Positions 61,010 through 64,000 of a stretch of 64,000 nucleotides of DNA are shown one piece after another. Every line of letters begins with the position of its first letter. Position 1 is the first letter of the stretch. The stretch spans positions 1,674,001-1,738,000 of the forward strand of contig NZ_CP051201.1 in assembly GCF_024181285.1 (NCBI RefSeq), given 5' to 3'. The position numbers were made by a program, and so were the translations under genes. This DNA is from Treponema sp. OMZ 790. Its GTDB lineage: Bacteria; Spirochaetota; Spirochaetia; Treponematales; Treponemataceae. The notes beneath the pieces were generated by a model that saw only the letters and a list, made by a program, of their open reading frames with translations, searched no databases and was not told the DNA's origin.

Positions 61010-61435
61010 ATGACAAATTACCCGCAAGACATCATCACCGCTTATGCCGAGCGAAAAATCGGCAGGTCTCAATTCAAAAACCTCTTTGCCAAGTGGCAAA
61101 AAGAGAATGGCAGAGATTACACCTGCAAGGGAACGGCTGACAAATCAGGCATTTACCTGACCTATCGAGGCGTTACCGCAATGATTAAAAACGGCATATT
61201 GAACTTCAAAACAAATCAAGATGACACAGCAAACACACCCTTTGAGTTCCGCCGAAAGGTGGATTTTTACCGAGAGGAAAGAGGCAAGGGGATATTAAGG
61301 GCTATAGCAACGATGAACCGCTATATCGATATGGCAGGTGAAGCTCTTAGAAACAATGACGAAAACAGCTACCAAATCAACACAGAAAAATCAAAACAAT
61401 GGGCAGACATAGCCATAGAGAGAGGGCGGATATGA
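61010..61435 (+). CDS. Hypothetical phage protein
   Basis: 141 residues, first gene of the phage-like operon; AGGGGG lies upstream of the ATG. Begins MTNYPQDIITAYAERKIGR and looks helical in the second half (RKVDFYREERGKGILRAIA). No domain recognised. It overlaps the next gene by 4 bp. Confidence 0.6.
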   Translation: MTNYPQDIITAYAERKIGRSQFKNLFAKWQKENGRDYTCKGTADKSGIYLTYRGVTAMIKNGILNFKTNQDDTANTPFEFRRKVDFYREERGKGILRAIATMNRYIDMAGEALRNNDENSYQINTEKSKQWADIAIERGRI

Positions 61436-61785
61436 GTCTTAGCAAAGCTTTAGATATGCCCGAAAAGCTCGTAATTCAGCAGGTAAAACAAATAATCGAC
61501 GCTACGGGCATTAAACTACAACGAATAAACACGGGCTGTTTTAAAATCGGCGAGGGGCGGAGCCGCCGCTATATCAAGACAGCCGAAGCGGGGACTTGCG
61601 ACTTTGAGGGCTACGACAAACACGGGCGGTTCGTGGCTATCGAGTGCAAGAGACCGAAGGGCGGCAGGTTATCGCCCGCTCAAAAAGAGCGGATAGACGA
61701 CATCAACAGGAAGGGTGGTATAGCTTTCGTTGCCCGAAGCGGCAATGAGGCTTTAGCCTTGCTACAAGCAAACAATTGCATTTAG
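61432..61785 (+). CDS. VRR-NUC domain nuclease
   Basis: 117 residues. The ATG overlaps the upstream TGA and is preferred over an earlier in-frame ATG at 61399 that lies inside the upstream gene. The catalytic pattern of VRR-NUC enzymes is present: AGTCDFEGYDKHGRFVAIEC followed by KRPKGG, giving Asp57, Glu71 and Lys73, then Gln in SPAQKERID. Typical of phage replication regions, acting on branched or single-strand DNA. Confidence 0.82.
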   Translation: MSLSKALDMPEKLVIQQVKQIIDATGIKLQRINTGCFKIGEGRSRRYIKTAEAGTCDFEGYDKHGRFVAIECKRPKGGRLSPAQKERIDDINRKGGIAFVARSGNEALALLQANNCI

Positions 61786-61797
61786 GAGGTGCGGAAT

Positions 61798-62334
61798 ATG
61801 CAAGAAGAATTGAGACAGGTGGAAACACCGGAGATTTTGCTGACACTAATTCAGCAATTAAACTACACAGCGTGGGAGAAAGAAAAGATACTCCAGACCG
61901 AGGAGAACGGCAACAAGATAGCGAATTTACAAGGCTTTCTAGCCGGTGTGCGCTCATATAAAAACACAATGCGAAACATCGGTTATATCCTCGATGAAGA
62001 ATTTGACGGTACGGAAAATCGGATACCGCCGTTCTTTGATAGTGATGGAGATTGTTCAATCAAACTTTCCAGATTGCGGGAAGTTGTATCCACGCTAAAC
62101 GAAGTAACGGCTAGCGATGATTATGAAAAATTCACGAAGCTGTGGGCTGGCGTAGTGGACAACGAGAAGAACAGCCTTTTCTACTACAAAGAGAAAGGCC
62201 GAGATTTACACTTTGCAAAAGGCTGGTATGAAGCAATGGACTGGGTCAACAGAACCATCAAGAAACTAGATATAGAGCTAGCCGTGGCAGAAAAGAAAAA
62301 AGCGGAAAGTTTTCCGTTCGATGACGGCGAGTAA
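61798..62334 (+). CDS. Hypothetical phage protein
   Basis: 178 residues from the ATG preceded by AGGAGG at 8 bases (an in-frame GTG at 61789 is inside the binding site). Strongly helical with possible coiled coil at both ends (TIKKLDIELAVAEKKKAE). No known domain. The position between two nucleases suggests a role in the replication/recombination module. Confidence 0.6.
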   Translation: MQEELRQVETPEILLTLIQQLNYTAWEKEKILQTEENGNKIANLQGFLAGVRSYKNTMRNIGYILDEEFDGTENRIPPFFDSDGDCSIKLSRLREVVSTLNEVTASDDYEKFTKLWAGVVDNEKNSLFYYKEKGRDLHFAKGWYEAMDWVNRTIKKLDIELAVAEKKKAESFPFDDGE

Positions 62335-62337
62335 ATG

Positions 62338-62398
62338 GGAGCGGGCACACAGGGTGTAAGCGGCTAGACCGCTGGCGGGTTCAACTCCCGCACGCTTC
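62338..62398 (+). other. tRNA-like mini-cloverleaf in the phage operon
   Basis: 61 nt in the gap 62335-62460. Closing stem GGAGCG/CGCTTC, then ACAC/GTGT with a 3-base loop, AGCGG/CCGCT with loop CTAGA, and GCGGG/CCCGC with the canonical T-loop TTCAACT. It is shorter than a normal tRNA (short D arm, almost no variable loop), so not a standard tRNA. Its function is unknown. Confidence 0.5.
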
Positions 62399-62460
62399 AA
62401 TAAGCCTTTAGCGGTGCGCAACGTCGGAGGCTTTAAAAAAATATTTAAGAGGTGCGAAAA

Positions 62461-62631
62461 ATGAAAAATGCAATTTACAAAATCTGTGAAAAGTTAAAAG
62501 GTTATTCAGCGGAAGATGAATATTTTGAAGTGCTTCAAGTTCAGCAAAACGAAGACAATGAGTATGTCGTAGTCGTTCGAGCAATAGAAGCAGGAACAAC
62601 AGAGGGGGCGGGCGATGAAAGTAACGAATAA
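62461..62631 (+). CDS. Small phage protein of 56 residues
   Basis: MKNAIYKICEKLKGYSAEDE to AGDESNE, acidic in its second half. AAGAGG precedes the ATG. The 3' end overlaps the next gene by 17 bp in another phase. No family known. Confidence 0.6.
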   Translation: MKNAIYKICEKLKGYSAEDEYFEVLQVQQNEDNEYVVVVRAIEAGTTEGAGDESNE

Positions 62632-63478
62632 ATTACACCTTCCCGAAGCCTTTGTTAAAGCCGTAAGTGTAGAGCGGCACAATAAAGCGGGCTGTTATTC
62701 GGCGACCACACTCAACAAGGGCACGAAAGAAATCATCCTACAGGAACGGCACTGGGACGAATTCGAAACCGACGCAGCGGATAACGTCTGGGCGGTCTGG
62801 GGTTCGGCAGTGCATGAGCTTTTTGAAAAAATTCAAGACGATAATTTTCACGAAGAAAAATTTGATGTTGCGGTTTCTCAAAGTCATGTAACCGGCATAG
62901 TAGACAGCTACGACATGAAGACCGGCACTATAAACGACTGGAAGACGGCTAGCGTTTATAAAATTATGAAATCCGATTTTTCAGACTGGTACAAACAAGG
63001 AATGACCTATGCTTGGCTTTTGAAGCGAAGCGGACTAGATGTAAGGCGTTGCCGATTTATAGCCCTATTAAAAGACCACTCAAAGAGCAAGGCCAAAATC
63101 GACAAAAGCTATCCGCAATCGCCCGTATTCGTTTACGAGTTTGAAGTAACGCCTGAAGAATTGGAGCAAGCGGGAGAACGGGTCCTTGCAAAGGTTCTCG
63201 AAATCGAAGCGGCCGAAAAAATGGCTGATAACGAGATACCCCCTTGCACTGCCGAGGAACGATGGGCGGATAATGACAAATGGGCGGTTATGAAGCAAGG
63301 CCGAAAAACGGCGGTACGGGTATTTGACAAAGAAATCGACGCCGAAATATGTGCACAAGAATTAGGCACCAGCCACTACATAGAGCACCGCCCCGCAGTC
63401 AGCAGAAAATGCGGCGATTATTGCTTATGCAAAGATTTTTGTAATTTTTATAAAAATCAGCAGGAGGCGGAAAAATGA
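62615..63478 (+). CDS. PD-(D/E)XK nuclease (Cas4/RecB-like phage exonuclease)
   Basis: 287 residues. RecB-type motifs: WGSAVHELF with His67, GIVDSYD with Asp97, INDWKTASV with Asp108 and Lys110, and the QGMTYAW helix. Near the C-terminus CGDYCLCKDFC offers four Cys that could hold an iron-sulfur cluster, as in Cas4/AddB relatives, though a partner Cys near residue 27 would be needed. Probably a 5'-3' exonuclease of the phage recombination system. The start lies in the end of the previous gene, with GGGGG upstream. Confidence 0.82.
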   Translation: MKVTNKLHLPEAFVKAVSVERHNKAGCYSATTLNKGTKEIILQERHWDEFETDAADNVWAVWGSAVHELFEKIQDDNFHEEKFDVAVSQSHVTGIVDSYDMKTGTINDWKTASVYKIMKSDFSDWYKQGMTYAWLLKRSGLDVRRCRFIALLKDHSKSKAKIDKSYPQSPVFVYEFEVTPEELEQAGERVLAKVLEIEAAEKMADNEIPPCTAEERWADNDKWAVMKQGRKTAVRVFDKEIDAEICAQELGTSHYIEHRPAVSRKCGDYCLCKDFCNFYKNQQEAEK

Positions 63479-63879
63479 CAGACCTCAATACTTTAACAAT
63501 TATCGGGCGATTAACCCGTGATGGAGAGCTAGCTTATACAACAGGCGGCACGGCCCGCCTTAATTTAAGTATCGCAGTCAACCGCAGCCAAAAGAGCGGC
63601 GGCGAGTGGAGCGATAAGGTTTCATTTTTCGATGTTACCGTCTGGGGTAAGACAGCCGAGAATATCAGCCCTTATTTAGGCAAAGGTAAACAGATAGCGG
63701 TACAAGGTTACTTAGAACAGCAACGCTGGGAGAAAGACGGACAGAAGTATAGTAAGGTTTGCATTATCGCAAATCAGGTACAACTGCTCGGCGGTAAGAA
63801 TGCAGAAACCCCGCAGCAATCTCAAGGCTACACGGACGCAAGAAGTGATGACGACTTCCAAGAAGAAATACCGTTTTAA
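63475..63879 (+). CDS. ssb: Single-strand DNA-binding protein (phage copy)
   Basis: 134 residues. OB fold: NTLTIIGRLTRDGELAY, NLSIAVNRSQKSGGEW, FFDVTVWGKTAENISPYLGKG, GYLEQQRWEKDGQKYSK. The acidic tip ends DDDFQEEIPF, the protein-binding tail. Short, as phage SSBs often are. ATGA overlap with the exonuclease gene. Confidence 0.95.
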   Translation: MTDLNTLTIIGRLTRDGELAYTTGGTARLNLSIAVNRSQKSGGEWSDKVSFFDVTVWGKTAENISPYLGKGKQIAVQGYLEQQRWEKDGQKYSKVCIIANQVQLLGGKNAETPQQSQGYTDARSDDDFQEEIPF

Positions 63880-63891
63880 GGAGGGCTAAAA

Positions 63892-64000
63892 ATGGAAAAT
63901 GCAATCGACATATACAAATCACTAGCCCGCCCTCCAAAAGACGCACTGCGTGAAATACAAGCGGGAAAGTTAAAAGGCAAGACCGACATTAACCCACAAT
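63892..64000 (+). CDS. Start of a Rad52-like phage annealing protein (cut by window end)
   Basis: 36 residues seen. GGAGG precedes the ATG. MENAIDIYKSLARPPKDALR with GRLKG-type and TDINPQ sequence resembles the beginning of the phage Sak/Rad52-22 single-strand annealing proteins (typically ending this block in TDINPQWR). Gene order with SSB and exonuclease supports this; the short fragment limits certainty. Confidence 0.55.
   Translation, partial: MENAIDIYKSLARPPKDALREIQAGKLKGKTDINPQ

Noticed and set aside
62338..62398. Calling the cloverleaf a standard tRNA
   Set aside because: The D arm and variable loop are too short and position 33 is not U, so I list it only as tRNA-like.
1..64000. CRISPR arrays or cas genes
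   Set aside because: No regularly spaced direct repeats were seen, and the Cas4-like protein at 62615 belongs to a phage recombination module.

Overview
The window is AT-rich bacterial DNA and most probably comes from a spirochaete of the genus Treponema, close to the oral T. denticola group. This is an inference from content: a mitochondrial-EFG1-type elongation factor G, a large membrane TPR protein resembling the spirochaete flagellar collar protein FlcA, an HTH-EIIA(Ntr) fusion, a threonyl-tRNA synthetase without the TGS domain, a selenocysteine tRNA, a flavodiiron protein plus rubredoxin typical of an aerotolerant anaerobe, and many lipoproteins with loose lipoboxes. No rRNA gene is present, so the species is not proven.

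Layout. 1-4.1 kb: end of an unknown gene, a glycosidase-like lipoprotein, then ispH and alr. 4.2-6.5 kb: a coupled pair, DUF4912 protein plus a GH57 branching-enzyme relative that has lost both catalytic residues. 6.6-14.3 kb: FlcA-like TPR protein, an outer-membrane-like protein, thrS, a secreted protein and a degenerate receiver-PilZ protein. 14.3-23.7 kb: housekeeping (CMP kinase-like, yicC, murC, folC, two pseudouridine synthases, rsmA, HTH-EIIA, flavodiiron protein). 23.8-37.4 kb: two complete peptide-type ABC importers arranged head to head, with the binding-protein genes back to back around a shared promoter region. 37.5-44.5 kb: a toxin-first toxin-antitoxin pair, metG, selC and a two-gene ABC exporter. 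44.5-47.1 kb: an accessory patch with a PD-(D/E)XK nuclease of the Rpn type and a frameshifted SUMF1/FGE-like lipoprotein, bracketed by two inverted copies of a palindromic repeat. 47.4-54.3 kb: MATE pump, chemotaxis receptor, small unknown genes and an IS3-family element. 54.4-60.7 kb: TPR lipoprotein, rubredoxin, small P-loop ATPase, fusA, rpsG and rpsL. 60.8 kb to the end: left part of a prophage or phage-like element, with a structured RNA at its border and a recombination module (VRR-NUC nuclease, PD-(D/E)XK exonuclease, SSB, a start resembling Rad52-like annealing proteins), plus a 61-nt tRNA-like cloverleaf.

The most unusual regulatory signal is a repeated promoter geometry. At least six genes (alr, murC, metG, the toxin gene, the ABC exporter operon and the TPR lipoprotein) lack a Shine-Dalgarno sequence. 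Each has a -35 box, a spacer of exactly 17 bp and a -10 box that ends only 6-8 nt before the start codon, which predicts leaderless mRNAs. selC has the same geometry, with its predicted +1 at the mature tRNA 5' end. Other candidates for something undescribed are the DUF4912/dead-GH57 pair, the prophage border RNA with mutually exclusive stems, and the mini-cloverleaf.
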